From the NCBI GenBank assembly GCA_040755835.1, contig JBFMAB010000059.1:186001-250000 (forward strand): a stretch of 64,000 bases of DNA. Reading direction: 5' to 3'. Numbering within the stretch: the first letter of the stretch is position 1; each line of letters opens with the position of its first letter. This DNA is from JADLDB01 sp040755835. Its GTDB lineage: Bacteria > Myxococcota > Myxococcia > Myxococcales > Myxococcaceae. Below the pieces are notes generated by a model. The model saw only the letters and a program-made list of their open reading frames with translations, ran no database searches and was not told the DNA's origin. Below, piece after piece: positions 37,995 to 49,888 of this stretch. The position numbers and the translations under genes are program-made.

Positions 37995-38996
37995 ATGGAA
38001 CGGACCGAACGGCTGCTCGACCTGGTGGCGCTCCTGCTCGACGCGCAGGAGCCGTTGCCCTGGTCGGAGATCCGCGCGGCGTTCCCCGACGACTACGGAG
38101 GCCCGTCGACGGAGGCCAGCGAGCGCAAGTTCGAGCGCGACAAGGCCGAACTGCTCGAGCTGGGCATTCCCATCACCTTCGTGTCCGGCGACGATGACGT
38201 GCCCGACGGCTACGTCATCGACAAGAACGCGTACTACCTGCCCGAGGTGGGGCTGACGCCCGAGGAATTGGCGGTGCTCTACGCGGCGGGCTCGGCCGCG
38301 CTCGCCTCCGGCGCCTTCCCCGGCCGGCAGGACCTCGCGCACGCGCTGCGCAAGGTGGGCTTCTTCTCGGACGGGCCGCTGCCGGCGCCGAAGGTGCGGC
38401 TGGAGTTGGGCGGCGTGGCCGACGCGCGCGACCTGCCGGGGCGCCTCGATCTGCTGTGGAGCGCCATCAACGCGCGGAAGTCCGTCGAGCTCGACTACTA
38501 CTCGCCGCACACGAAGGCGCTCACGAAACGGAAAGTGGACCCGTGGGGCCTCGCGCTGCGCCGCGGCCTGTGGACGCTGGTGGGCTTCTGCCACCTGCGG
38601 CAGGCGCCGCGGAGCTTCCACGTGCACCGCATTCGCGCGCTCACCGTCAACGCGCAGCGCCCGAAGAGCGCCGACTTCGAGGTGCCGCCCGACTTCCGCC
38701 TCGACGACTACGTCGCCACCTGGCCGTGGCAGTTCCGCTTCCACCCGCCGGTGGACGTCGGCGTCGAGCTGAAGGGCGAGTTGGCGCCGCTGGCGTCGCG
38801 GCTGTTCCCCGCGCAGCCCACGGCCGGCGAGCGCGTCACGCTGACGGTGCGCGCCACATACCTCGAGGGGCTGCTCAAATACGTGCTGTCGCTGGGCGCG
38901 GACGCGCGCGTCGTGTCACCGCCCGACGCCGTCGAGCGCTTCCGTGGCATGGCGCGCCGGGTGCTCGACGCGCACGCGGGAGGGCCCACCTCGTGA
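37995..38996 (+). CDS. WYL-domain transcriptional regulator (PafB/C-like), first of a pair
   Basis: 333 residues. An N-terminal HTH region (residues 1-70: RTERLLDLVALLLDA, then SERKFERDKAELLELGI) matches PafB/DeoR-type winged helices. A WYL ligand-sensing domain covers about 155-230 (VELDYYS, KVDPWGLALRRGLWTLVGFC, HVHRIRAL), followed by the C-terminal extension. Such proteins sense single-stranded nucleic acid or small ligands and often control DNA-damage or defence genes. The stop overlaps the GTG start of the second WYL gene (GTGA). Confidence 0.9.
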   Translation: MERTERLLDLVALLLDAQEPLPWSEIRAAFPDDYGGPSTEASERKFERDKAELLELGIPITFVSGDDDVPDGYVIDKNAYYLPEVGLTPEELAVLYAAGSAALASGAFPGRQDLAHALRKVGFFSDGPLPAPKVRLELGGVADARDLPGRLDLLWSAINARKSVELDYYSPHTKALTKRKVDPWGLALRRGLWTLVGFCHLRQAPRSFHVHRIRALTVNAQRPKSADFEVPPDFRLDDYVATWPWQFRFHPPVDVGVELKGELAPLASRLFPAQPTAGERVTLTVRATYLEGLLKYVLSLGADARVVSPPDAVERFRGMARRVLDAHAGGPTS

Positions 38997-39946
38997 CGGG
39001 GACCGCCGAGAAGGGCCGGCCCCAGGTGCACGAGCGGCTGCGCCGGCTGTTGTTCCTCGTGCCCTTCGTCGCGAAGAACCCGGGCCTGCCGGTGGACGAG
39101 GTGGCGAAGAAGCTGGGCGTGGGCCGCGAGGAGCTGCTCGAAGAGCTCGACCTGCTCACCCTGGTGGGCCGGCCGCCGTTCCAGCCCGACGACTTCGTCG
39201 ACATCTACGTCGAGGACGGGCGCGTGTACGTCGACCTCGACCAGCGGCTGTCGGCGCCGCCGCGGCTGACCGCCGCCGAGGGCGTCGCGCTGGCCGCCGC
39301 CGCCGCGCTGCTCAAGCCCGCCGGCGGCGACGCGCTGACGGCCGCGCTCGCGAAGCTCGAGACGGTGCTGCCGCCGCACGCCGTGCAGCGCTACCGCGCC
39401 ATGGCGAAGACGCTGGACGTCGCGATGGAGGCGCCCGACGGGCTGGCGACGCTGTCGCAGGCGATCGTCGAGCGCCGCGAGGTGGAGCTGGACTACTTCA
39501 CCGCCGGCCGCGGGCAGACCGAGCGCCGCCGCGTGCGCCCACAGGAGCTCTTCAGCCACCGGGGCTTGTGGTACCTCGCCGCGCACTGCCTCACCCGCGG
39601 CGACGCGCGCCTGTTCCGGCTCGATCGCATCGCCGGGCTCTCGCTGACGGACGTCCGCTTCGAGCCGCAGGAGCCGGCCACCCGCGCCATGCCCGGCGTG
39701 GTGGACGCGGCCGGCGAGGTGCGGGTCCGCTTCGCCCCCGCCGTCGCCCCGTGGATCGTCGAGCGCTTCGGCGACGCGGCGAGGGCCCTGCCCGATGGTG
39801 CAGTGGAGGTGACCGTGCCCGGCGACTCCGAGCGCTGGCTGACGCAGTGGATCCTGTCGTTTGGAGGCGACGCCGTCGTGGTCGAGCCCGGGTGGGCGAA
39901 GGACGCAGTTGCCCGAGCGGCGCGCGCCTCACTAGATTCCGATTGA
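38993..39946 (+). CDS. WYL-domain regulator, second of a pair
   Basis: 317 residues from a GTG at 38993 inside the stop of the first WYL gene. The helical N-part (VHERLRRLLFLVPFVAKNPG, then VDEVAKKLGVGREELLEEL) resembles the second PafC-type subunit that lacks classic DNA-contact residues. The WYL motif appears as VELDYFT, RPQELFSHRGLWYLAAHCL and FRLDRIAGL. Two such paralogs translated together suggest a heterodimer, as PafBC in actinobacteria. It is 3 bp from the FHA-TM gene. Targets not visible in the window. Confidence 0.9.
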   Translation: MTGTAEKGRPQVHERLRRLLFLVPFVAKNPGLPVDEVAKKLGVGREELLEELDLLTLVGRPPFQPDDFVDIYVEDGRVYVDLDQRLSAPPRLTAAEGVALAAAAALLKPAGGDALTAALAKLETVLPPHAVQRYRAMAKTLDVAMEAPDGLATLSQAIVERREVELDYFTAGRGQTERRRVRPQELFSHRGLWYLAAHCLTRGDARLFRLDRIAGLSLTDVRFEPQEPATRAMPGVVDAAGEVRVRFAPAVAPWIVERFGDAARALPDGAVEVTVPGDSERWLTQWILSFGGDAVVVEPGWAKDAVARAARASLDSD

Positions 39947-39949
39947 TTC

Positions 39950-41518
39950 ATGGGCTTTCAGCTCGTCATCTCCGAGGGCAAGGAGGCCGGTCGGGAGTTC
40001 GTCTTCGACCAGGCCTCGGTGCTGATCGGACGCACCAGCGAGTGCGACGTCATCCTCTACGACACCGGCGTCAGCCGGAGGCACGCCCGCATCTACCTCG
40101 AGGGCGGGCTGTTCTACGTCGAGGACGTCGGGAGCTCGAACGGCACGCAGGTGAACGGCGAGGTCATCAAGCGGCAGCCACTGAAGGACGGCGACTCCAT
40201 CTCCCTGGGGCCCGTGGTCTTCGCGTTCAAGGCCGCGGAGCTCGAGCCGCCCACCGCCGAGGAGGAAGTGGCCGAGGGCGGCGCGCACACGCGGATCGTT
40301 TCGGTGTCGGAGCTCAAGCGCTCCCGGAACAAGGGCGTGGCGCTGTTGCCGAAGGGCGCCAACCGCGAGGAGGTCGAGCAGTTGGGCCGCCGCGGCACCT
40401 CCGTGCTGCCCGTGTTGAAGGGGCCCCGGCCCTCCGCGCCCGGCGGGGCCCGCGGCTCTGGCTCGAGGGGGCCCATCCAGCGGCGGTCGGATCCCGGCAT
40501 GGCCCGCCGTGGTGAGGCGGCGGAGAGCGCCGACGCGGGGCTCGCGCGCAGCGCCCGCGGCAGCAGCGGTGGCGAGCGCCTGTCGGCGGCCGACCGTGCG
40601 CGCCTCAAGCGCGAAGGTGCGCTGGGCGGGATCAAGCTCTTCTGGGCCGAGGCCTCGAAGACCAAACGCATCGTCACCGCTTCCGTCGCGGGGGTGGTGG
40701 CGCTCGCGATGCTGGGCGGCATCGGCGCCGCGCTGTGGCCCGCCGACACGAAGCCGAAGCCGAAGGAGCCGGTGTTGCTGTCGGCCGATCCCGTGGAGTA
40801 CTCCTTCGGCCTCGGCGACACCGTCACCTTCGAGCGGGCCGACCAGAAGACCTTCGAGTTCCAGGTGGTGGCGCCGGTGCAGGTGATGGTGGTGCTGCAC
40901 TACCAGTCCAGCGACATCAGCAAGGAAGAGGTGTCGGTGGCGATGAACGGCGTCGAGGTGGGCTGGCTGCCGCCCGACACGCTGGCCGCCAACGAGGCCA
41001 CGCACGAGCTGCTGGTGCCCGCCAACGTCATCAAGCGCAACGACACCAACTCGGTCACCTTCGACAACGTGAGGAACCCGCCCGAGGCCGACCCCTGGAA
41101 GATCTGGAACATCTGGGTCGAGGTGGCGGTGCTGCCCGAGAAGGACGAGGTGGGCCTCATCGCCGACGCGGAAGAGAAGTTCGAGCGCGGCCGCAAGAAG
41201 TGGGACCAGAAGGACATCGGCGCGTCGAACCTGTGGGAGTCGTACAAGAACTTCCGTGAGGCGTGGCTGACGCTCGAGGCGCTGCCGCCCGCGGCGCGCC
41301 CGGCCACCTACGAGCTGGCGCGCCAGAAGATGAACGAGGCGAAGGCCGAGCTGGACCTGAAGTGCAACCAGCTGCTGCTCGAGGCCCGCACCAAGTACAA
41401 CCTCAAGCAGTACGAGCAGGCCGACTTCGCGCTGCGGCACGTGAACGAGTTCTTCCCGACGCGCGCGCACCCCTGCCCCATGCGCGCCGAGCAGGAGCGC
41501 TGGGAGTTCGAGCTGTAG
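39950..41518 (+). CDS. FHA-domain membrane protein with TPR-like tail
   Basis: 522 residues. The FHA domain is at residues 1-105: SVLIGRTSECDVILYD, GVSRRHARI, SSNGTQVNG, with the Arg, Ser, His and Asn needed for phospho-Thr binding. A basic Pro/Ser linker and a single TM helix (about 245-265, VAGVVALAMLGGIGAAL) follow. The extracytoplasmic part begins with a beta-rich region (VEYSFGLGDTVTFERADQ) and ends in helical TPR-like repeats (AEEKFERGRKKWDQKDIG, then LLEARTKYNLKQYEQADF). This probably links kinase signalling to the cell envelope. It starts 3 bp after the WYL pair, so it may be in their operon. ATG start. Confidence 0.85.
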   Translation: MGFQLVISEGKEAGREFVFDQASVLIGRTSECDVILYDTGVSRRHARIYLEGGLFYVEDVGSSNGTQVNGEVIKRQPLKDGDSISLGPVVFAFKAAELEPPTAEEEVAEGGAHTRIVSVSELKRSRNKGVALLPKGANREEVEQLGRRGTSVLPVLKGPRPSAPGGARGSGSRGPIQRRSDPGMARRGEAAESADAGLARSARGSSGGERLSAADRARLKREGALGGIKLFWAEASKTKRIVTASVAGVVALAMLGGIGAALWPADTKPKPKEPVLLSADPVEYSFGLGDTVTFERADQKTFEFQVVAPVQVMVVLHYQSSDISKEEVSVAMNGVEVGWLPPDTLAANEATHELLVPANVIKRNDTNSVTFDNVRNPPEADPWKIWNIWVEVAVLPEKDEVGLIADAEEKFERGRKKWDQKDIGASNLWESYKNFREAWLTLEALPPAARPATYELARQKMNEAKAELDLKCNQLLLEARTKYNLKQYEQADFALRHVNEFFPTRAHPCPMRAEQERWEFEL

Positions 41519-41578
41519 GCGAGCGCCGCGTTTCTTCCGTTGCGTCCGAACCGGCGCGGCGGAATAAGGCGTCTCGCC

Positions 41579-44263
<2,685 letters not shown>

Positions 44264-44290
44264 GCCAGGCGACGTACCTCCGCCCACACG

Positions 44291-44308
44291 CCGTCACGAA
44301 AATGACGG
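44291..44308. terminator. Hairpin after acnA
   Basis: Perfect 6-bp stem CCGTCA-cgaaaa-TGACGG, 27 bp after the acnA stop and 58 bp before the next gene. No T tract follows, so it is only a possible terminator. Confidence 0.35.
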
Positions 44309-44365
44309 TGGTGGGCTGGCCGGGAAGCGCGGGCCCGCTAAGCTCTGGCTACAGCCGGAGCGCAG

Positions 44366-44893
44366 ATGTTCATTCGTACGATTCTTCGAGCCGTCATCGT
44401 TTTGACGCCGGCGATGCTGGCCTGCTCGGAGCCGGGCCGTCACTTGGAGCTCGTGACGGCGTCGGACGTCGAGGTGCGGCCGCCGGAGCCCCTCGTCACG
44501 CCGCCGGTGCTGGAGGTGCTGCCCGTCGCGCCGGTGTACCAGTACGCCGAGCCGTTGCCGCTGCCAGCGCGGCACGTGGTGACGGTGACGCTGGTCCCCG
44601 CCGGCGCGAGGAGGCTGCGCGACGTGCAGCGCGTGAACGTGGACGTCACCGTCGACCGCGGCGCCGTCGGGCAGCGGCGCATCAGCGCGGCCTTCGTCTC
44701 GCCGCAGGGGCTCGCGTGGGAGACGCAGCACGCGACGGTGGACCTGGCGCCGGGCGGGATCGCGGTCGCGCACTTCAGCCTTCCCGTGGCGTCCACCTTC
44801 ATCGAGGATCAAAACCTCTTTGGCGCCTGGCAGGTGACGACGCTGGACGACGGCGTCGAGACGGCCGCCGCGGGCTTCGAGGTGACGCCGTGA
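44366..44893 (+). CDS. Secreted protein with lipoprotein-like signal, unknown
   Basis: 175 residues. Signal peptide ending PAMLACSE (lipobox-like Cys20), a Pro-rich linker, then a single beta-sandwich-like domain (HVVTVTLVPAGARRLRDVQ, then GGIAVAHFSLPVAST). The stop overlaps the GTG start of the 1,008-residue protein by 4 bp (GTGA), so the two are coupled. It may dock to, or chaperone, that protein; no recognised family. Confidence 0.65.
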   Translation: MFIRTILRAVIVLTPAMLACSEPGRHLELVTASDVEVRPPEPLVTPPVLEVLPVAPVYQYAEPLPLPARHVVTVTLVPAGARRLRDVQRVNVDVTVDRGAVGQRRISAAFVSPQGLAWETQHATVDLAPGGIAVAHFSLPVASTFIEDQNLFGAWQVTTLDDGVETAAAGFEVTP

Positions 44894-47800
44894 AGCGCGC
44901 GCTCGCGGTGTTCGCCGCGCTGGCCGCGTCGTCGGCCTTCGCCCAGCAGAATGACTGGAGCATCGACCTCGCCTCCGGGGTGGCGGTGATGGAGGAGGTG
45001 AGCCCGCTCGTCTTCCGGGTGACGAACGCGGCGAGCAGCGCGAAGACCATCGCGTCGTTCACCATCGGCATTCCCAGTCAGCCGTACGACATCGACGGCG
45101 CGGTGCCTCCGGCGGGCTGGCGGGCGAGCGCCATCGACCGACGCAACCGGCGCGTCACCTTCACCGCCATGGGCGCGTGCGGCACGCCCAACACCGGCCT
45201 GCGGCCGGGGCAGTCGGCGCTCTTCGAGGTCCGCGTCCTGCCGGTGTCGCAGTCGCGAGACCAGTCGAACCAGAACCTCGACCGGAACCGCACCCGGGTG
45301 GTCGACGTGTGCAACACCAACGCGAACTTCAGGAATTACACCGGCAGCTCGGCCTGGCAGCTGGTGGGCCTCGCCGCGGACGTGCGGACGTCGGTCCGCG
45401 CGCTCGACGTCGACGACCAGCTGACCGTCACCCTCACCGTCACCAACAACTCGACGGCGACGCAGAACGCGATCGCCCCCGCGGCGCCGGTGGTGAGCGG
45501 GACGGCGGCCTTCACCCTGGTGTCGGGACCGACGCCGGCGTCGGTGTCGAACCTCGCGCAGGACGCGGTGGCGACCTTCAGCTGGGTCTACCGCGCGACC
45601 GCGCGAGGCAGCGCCACGTTCGCGGCGCGTGCCCAGAACACCCAGGTGAGCTCGCCCACCGCCGTGTCCAGCGGCGTCCTGGTGAGCGCCTTCCCGGCGG
45701 CCACCATCGCCACGCCGTCTTCGGTGGTGAGCGGAGGGACGGTCACGGTGCGCGTGCTGCCCACCAACAACGGCGCCGAGACGCTGACGCTGGTGACGCC
45801 GCTGCCGCTGTCGCCCACGGGCCCTGCGACGGTGACGCCGCTGTCCGGCCCGACGCCTTCCCAGGTCGACGCGCTGAGCCCGCGCGCGACCACCGCCTTT
45901 ACCACCACCTGGCGGGTGACGGGCTCGCCGGGCGACCACGTCGTCTTCTCGGGCTCCGTCACCGCGCAGACCGCCGCCGGCGCCACGCTGACGAGCGACC
46001 CGGTGACGAGCGGGGACGTGCGCATCGACGAGGTCACGGTGACGGCGTCGCCCGAAGCGGTGCTGTCCGGCGCGGGCGCGACGCAGATCCGCTACACCGT
46101 GGCCAACGGCAGCCGCCAACCGATCAGCAGCCTCGAGTTCATCAAGCCTGACGCCAACCTGTTCCGCACGCCGAGCGCGACCGCGGTGCCGTCGGGGTGG
46201 ACGGCGGGGACCGGTAGCCGGCGAAGCGGCATCTCCTTCACCGCGAACAACGCCGCGGCACAGCTTCAGCCCGGCGCGACCCAGACCTTCACCATCGCCT
46301 TCACGTCCATCGGCGCGACGACGGTGAACACGCCTGTTTCGCACAAGGTGCAGGTAACGTTCGCGGACACGACGACCGTGCGTACCTGGGACGTCGTGAC
46401 GGTGGTGGTCAACCGCCCGGTGCCCGATGTACTGCTGCCGATCGCGGTCGCGACGACGGGCCGCGCGTACTTCACGTGGAGCAACCCGAGCGCCCACGAC
46501 GGCGTGCTCATCCTGCGGGCGGCGGGCGCGGCGCCCGACACCGCGCCGTCGGCCGGGGTGCGCTACCCGCCCGGGACCGCGCTGGGCAACGCCACCGTCG
46601 TCTACGAGGATGCGCTGAGCTTCAACACCAGCTTCGCGGACACGGGGCTCACCAACGGAACGCGCTACTACTACCGGCTCTACAACCGCGACGAGTTCGG
46701 CCTGTACTCCGCCGGCCACGTGCCGGCGCCCAGCCCGGGCAACAACCTGCTCGTCATCCCGCCGGGCACCGGTGCGTCGGACCCATTGTGGTGCACGACG
46801 GTGGGCCTGCCGGCGCTGCAGCAGCCGTACACGGACCTCGGCAAGGCGGTGTACCAGTCCAGCAACGGCGCGTTCATCACCGGCAGCACCATCACCGCGG
46901 GCGCGCCGGTGAACGGCAACGAGAAGTGGCGCCCGACGCTGACCCGCGGCGTGGTGCAAGCGCGGCCGACGGCGCTGCGCTTCGGCGGCGCGGGCGAGCC
47001 GTCCATCTTCGTGGGCGATCAGCTGGGCTACGCGTACCGGCTCAACGGCGGGACCGGCGCCATCACCTGGACGGGGAATGGTGGCGCGCCGCTGGGCGAA
47101 GTCATCCAGGCTCCGGCGGTGGTGGCGGTGCGCGTCTTCACCAACGCGGCCTTCCAGGCGGCGTACGCCGACGACCTCGTCTTCTTCGCCACGCGAAACA
47201 GCGCGAACCGCGCGAGCAACAGCGTGACCGCTCTCGCGGGCGCCACGGGTGCGCGGGTGTTCACCTACCAGCCGGGGGACCTCGATCAGGTCACCGGACC
47301 AGTCTTGTTCGACTACGCGGGAAACACGTTGTGGATCGCCAGCGCCCGTGCCTCGGGTCCATCACTGCGAGTGCTGGACGTGCTGAACCCGGCAGCACCG
47401 CCGCTGCTCACCGTGTCGGACCTCGGGGACATTCCATCGGGCGTGGCCCGGAACGGCAACGCCAACCAGGCGCTGGTGGTGGACCGTTCCGGCGTCGCGC
47501 GGGCTTACTCCATCTCGTCGCGGACCCCGGCGTGGGAGCTGAACGTCGGCGGCACCGTCACCCAGCCGCTGGTCACGTGGGGTGCGGACTTCTTCGTCAG
47601 CACCACCACCGGCGTACAGCGCTACCACGTCGACCCCGGCACCAACACGGTGACGGCGGTGTGGGCCGCGCCGACGCCGCTCAACAACCCGTCGTCGGTG
47701 CGCGTCGACGCCATCAACGGAAAGCTCTTCGTCGGCGACGGCGATGGCTGGCTGCGGCGCCTCGACGCCGCGACTGGCGCGGTGGAGCGCTCCGTGAAGG

Positions 47801-47916
47801 TCTCAACGGCGGGCGGCGTGAGCATGCCTTCCTACGACTCCACCGCCGGGCTCCAGCGCGTGTACGTCGGGACTGCCGATGGCCGGCTCTGTGTGTACCC
47901 GTCCACCTTCCAATGA
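44890..47916 (+). CDS. Large secreted adhesin-like protein, CARDB-like repeats and beta-propeller
   Basis: 1,008 residues from a GTG inside the upstream stop. Signal peptide (ALAVFAALAASSAFAQ). Residues about 25-500 form repeated Ig-like CARDB/DUF11-like domains (for example QLTVTLTVTNNSTATQNA, GGTVTVRVLPTNNGAETLT, GDVRIDEVTVTASPEAVLSG). A fibronectin-III-like region follows (GVLILRAAGAAP, then TRYYYRLYNRDEFG), and the last 350 residues look like a PQQ/WD-type beta-propeller (LRFGGAGEPSIFVGDQLGYA, GKLFVGDGDGWLRRLDAATG). There is no C-terminal TM or sorting tail. Likely a surface or extracellular matrix protein. Confidence 0.75.
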   Translation: MKRALAVFAALAASSAFAQQNDWSIDLASGVAVMEEVSPLVFRVTNAASSAKTIASFTIGIPSQPYDIDGAVPPAGWRASAIDRRNRRVTFTAMGACGTPNTGLRPGQSALFEVRVLPVSQSRDQSNQNLDRNRTRVVDVCNTNANFRNYTGSSAWQLVGLAADVRTSVRALDVDDQLTVTLTVTNNSTATQNAIAPAAPVVSGTAAFTLVSGPTPASVSNLAQDAVATFSWVYRATARGSATFAARAQNTQVSSPTAVSSGVLVSAFPAATIATPSSVVSGGTVTVRVLPTNNGAETLTLVTPLPLSPTGPATVTPLSGPTPSQVDALSPRATTAFTTTWRVTGSPGDHVVFSGSVTAQTAAGATLTSDPVTSGDVRIDEVTVTASPEAVLSGAGATQIRYTVANGSRQPISSLEFIKPDANLFRTPSATAVPSGWTAGTGSRRSGISFTANNAAAQLQPGATQTFTIAFTSIGATTVNTPVSHKVQVTFADTTTVRTWDVVTVVVNRPVPDVLLPIAVATTGRAYFTWSNPSAHDGVLILRAAGAAPDTAPSAGVRYPPGTALGNATVVYEDALSFNTSFADTGLTNGTRYYYRLYNRDEFGLYSAGHVPAPSPGNNLLVIPPGTGASDPLWCTTVGLPALQQPYTDLGKAVYQSSNGAFITGSTITAGAPVNGNEKWRPTLTRGVVQARPTALRFGGAGEPSIFVGDQLGYAYRLNGGTGAITWTGNGGAPLGEVIQAPAVVAVRVFTNAAFQAAYADDLVFFATRNSANRASNSVTALAGATGARVFTYQPGDLDQVTGPVLFDYAGNTLWIASARASGPSLRVLDVLNPAAPPLLTVSDLGDIPSGVARNGNANQALVVDRSGVARAYSISSRTPAWELNVGGTVTQPLVTWGADFFVSTTTGVQRYHVDPGTNTVTAVWAAPTPLNNPSSVRVDAINGKLFVGDGDGWLRRLDAATGAVERSVKVSTAGGVSMPSYDSTAGLQRVYVGTADGRLCVYPSTFQ

Positions 47917-47941
47917 GCCTGGGCCCCCGGTCGCGCGCCCC

Positions 47942-48136
47942 GTGAACGACGTGAAGCCCTCGCCAGCCCCAGACGACGCTCCGCGCCGGCGCGCATGGGC
48001 GGCGCCGTGCGTGCGGAGCAGCGTGGCCGGCGAGCCGGCGGTGCTGTTGTGCACGACGGGCGCGCCGTTCGAGTGCCCGGCCAGCGGCTGCTGCGACGTG
48101 TCGCCGGACTGCGACGTCATCTGCAACGGCGGGTGA
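47942..48136 (+). CDS. Possible small Cys-rich peptide
   Basis: 64 residues from a GTG 26 bp after the adhesin-like gene, same strand. The C-terminal half is Cys-dense (CTTGAPFECPASGCCDVSPD, then CDVICNGG), with at least seven cysteines in about 45 residues. No clear signal peptide, and the GC-rich frame could be chance. If real it is the third gene of the operon and might be an exported disulfide peptide. Confidence 0.3.
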   Translation: MNDVKPSPAPDDAPRRRAWAAPCVRSSVAGEPAVLLCTTGAPFECPASGCCDVSPDCDVICNGG

Positions 48137-48145
48137 GACGGCGCA

Positions 48146-48730
48146 TCAGCGGCGCGCCCGCGGCGTCTCCGGGGCCGCGAGACGGCGCACCCACGCCACC
48201 GCCATTTCCCGCCGCGCCGGCTCCGCGACGAAGGGCGCGATGAGGCCGCCGGGCTCCATGTGCACGGTGTGCTCGACGCGGACCTTCCCGCCCGGCAGCG
48301 GCGTGAAGACGAACGCGCCGTGCAGGATCTCGATGCGAACCCACCCTGGCCGCGGCGGGGGGGCCAGCGACGCGTCGGCGTGGAAGTCCACCCGGCACTC
48401 ACCCCCGGGCGCGCGCACGCGCGTGCGCCGCACGACGTAGTCGCGGTGGCTCACCATGGGCGGGGCGATCTCGTCCCAGGTGACGCGCTCGTCCGGCTTC
48501 TCCAGCAGCACCGTGCGCGCCGTCAGGTGCGGCTCCCCGGGATCCATCGCGCCGGTACCGAAGGCGCGGTCGCACAGCGCGCGGGCGTCGCCCGAGACGA
48601 TGGTGGTGACCCGGTACTCGAGCCACGCCGAGCCCGGCACCGGCCGCGCCTCCAGCACGATGCCGTCCGTCTCCGAGACGACGGCGAAGTCCCCGGCGCC
48701 GAGGACGGCGAGCAGCATGAGCCCCGTCAT
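48146..48730 (-). CDS. START/SRPBCC-type secreted protein
   Basis: 194 residues. Signal peptide (MTGLMLLAVLGAGDFA), then a START-like helix-grip body: WLEYRVTTIVSGDARALCDR, then PPMVSHRDYVVRRTRV and PGGKVRVEHTVHMEPGG. Proteins of this kind carry or sense lipids or other hydrophobic ligands. The start overlaps the upstream epimerase stop by 4 bp (ATGA), so the pair is one operon with a plausible lipid/isoprenoid theme; ligand unknown. Confidence 0.7.
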   Translation of the reverse strand: MTGLMLLAVLGAGDFAVVSETDGIVLEARPVPGSAWLEYRVTTIVSGDARALCDRAFGTGAMDPGEPHLTARTVLLEKPDERVTWDEIAPPMVSHRDYVVRRTRVRAPGGECRVDFHADASLAPPPRPGWVRIEILHGAFVFTPLPGGKVRVEHTVHMEPGGLIAPFVAEPARREMAVAWVRRLAAPETPRARR

Positions 48731-49776
48731 GGCGCCTCCCGGGCCACCAGCCGGCCCGGACCCAGCGCGCGCAGCCGGCGGTTCAACGGGCTGGATGGAT
48801 CGCTCAGGTGCCAGCGCCACGCATCGGCGACCGACGCTGCGGGCGGCCGCGGACGGAAGCCCAGCTCGCGCGCCGCCTTCTCGTGGGACACGGCGAACGG
48901 CGCGCCCAGCACGTGCATCGAGTACGCGGTCACCAACGCGCGCCGCCCGGTGACGCGCTCGAACAGCGGCGCGCCGGCGGCCGCCAGGTGGCCGACCCAC
49001 GCCGGCAGCACCCACGCGGGGCGCCGGCCCGCAGCGCGCGCGACCGCCCGCGCGAGCTGCCGCATGTCGAGCCGCCCGCCGCCCAGCACGTACGCCTCGC
49101 CGCGCCGCCCGCGCTCGGCCGCAGCGATGAGCCCGTCGGCCACGTCCCGGACGTCGACGAAGTCGTAGCCGCCGGCCACCAGCACGCGGACCCGCCCGTC
49201 CCCGAGCCCCACGATGAGCTGCCCCATCTCCGACAGGCGGTAGTCCCAAGGCCCCACCACGCCCGTCGGCAGCACCAGCACCGCGTCGACGACGCCGGCC
49301 CGCGCGGCGCGCTGCACCGCGAGGCAGGCCATGGCCTTGGTGCGGCCGTAGGCGCCCGCCGCGCGCGACGGGTCGAACCCGGCGGCCTCGTCCAGCACCG
49401 GCCCCGACGGCTCCACGAGCGCGTGCACGGAGCCGACGTGCACCAACCGCCGAACGCCGCGCGCCGCGCAGGCCTCGACGACGTTGGCGGTGCCGTCCAC
49501 GTTGACGCGGACCATGCGGGCGTCGCCGCCTGCCCCGATGCTCACGATGCCGGCGAGGTGGAACACCACGTCGCCGCCCTCGAAGGCGGCGAGCAGCGCC
49601 GGCCGCTCGTTCACGTCGGCGCGCACCACCTCGACAGGCAGCCCGGCCAGCGGCGTCAGGTCGTCGCCGGGCTGCACCACCGCCCGCACCGGGCGCCCCC
49701 GTCCGAGCAGCGCGCGCACCAGCACGTTCCCCAGGTGGCCCGTCGCGCCCGTCACGATGAGAGGCTTCGGCTCCAT
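48727..49776 (-). CDS. NAD(P)-dependent epimerase/dihydroflavonol-4-reductase-like protein
   Basis: 349 residues. Extended SDR (NAD-dependent epimerase) with the Rossmann motif VTGATGHLGN near the N-terminus, the VFHLAG strand, a GSVHAL region carrying the catalytic Ser, and the catalytic Tyr/Lys in GAYGRTKAMA. The VDVRDVADGL strand is typical of DFR-like family members acting on a sugar, sterol or polyketide-like substrate. ATG at 49776. It is divergent from the TetR regulator across a 112-bp, comparatively AT-rich region that holds a likely operator. Confidence 0.85.
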   Translation of the reverse strand: MEPKPLIVTGATGHLGNVLVRALLGRGRPVRAVVQPGDDLTPLAGLPVEVVRADVNERPALLAAFEGGDVVFHLAGIVSIGAGGDARMVRVNVDGTANVVEACAARGVRRLVHVGSVHALVEPSGPVLDEAAGFDPSRAAGAYGRTKAMACLAVQRAARAGVVDAVLVLPTGVVGPWDYRLSEMGQLIVGLGDGRVRVLVAGGYDFVDVRDVADGLIAAAERGRRGEAYVLGGGRLDMRQLARAVARAAGRRPAWVLPAWVGHLAAAGAPLFERVTGRRALVTAYSMHVLGAPFAVSHEKAARELGFRPRPPAASVADAWRWHLSDPSSPLNRRLRALGPGRLVAREAP

Positions 49777-49830
49777 CGCTTCTCTCCTCTTCGCGCCGGC
49801 CCAGGCCCGCCCGCGCGCACCTGAAATATC

Positions 49831-49842
49831 GAGCAATCGCTC
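49831..49842. promoter_or_regulatory. Candidate TetR operator
   Basis: GAGC-AATC-GCTC, a 4-bp-arm inverted repeat between the divergent epimerase operon and TetR gene, inside a locally AT-rich stretch (ctgaaata upstream, acattttctg downstream). Three CTCAC steps follow at 49840, 49854 and 49865. The location fits an autoregulatory operator; arms are short, so it is tentative. Confidence 0.4.
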
Positions 49843-49888
49843 ACATTTTCTGACTCACACCGGGCTCACGTTCGGCTTTGATGGGCTC

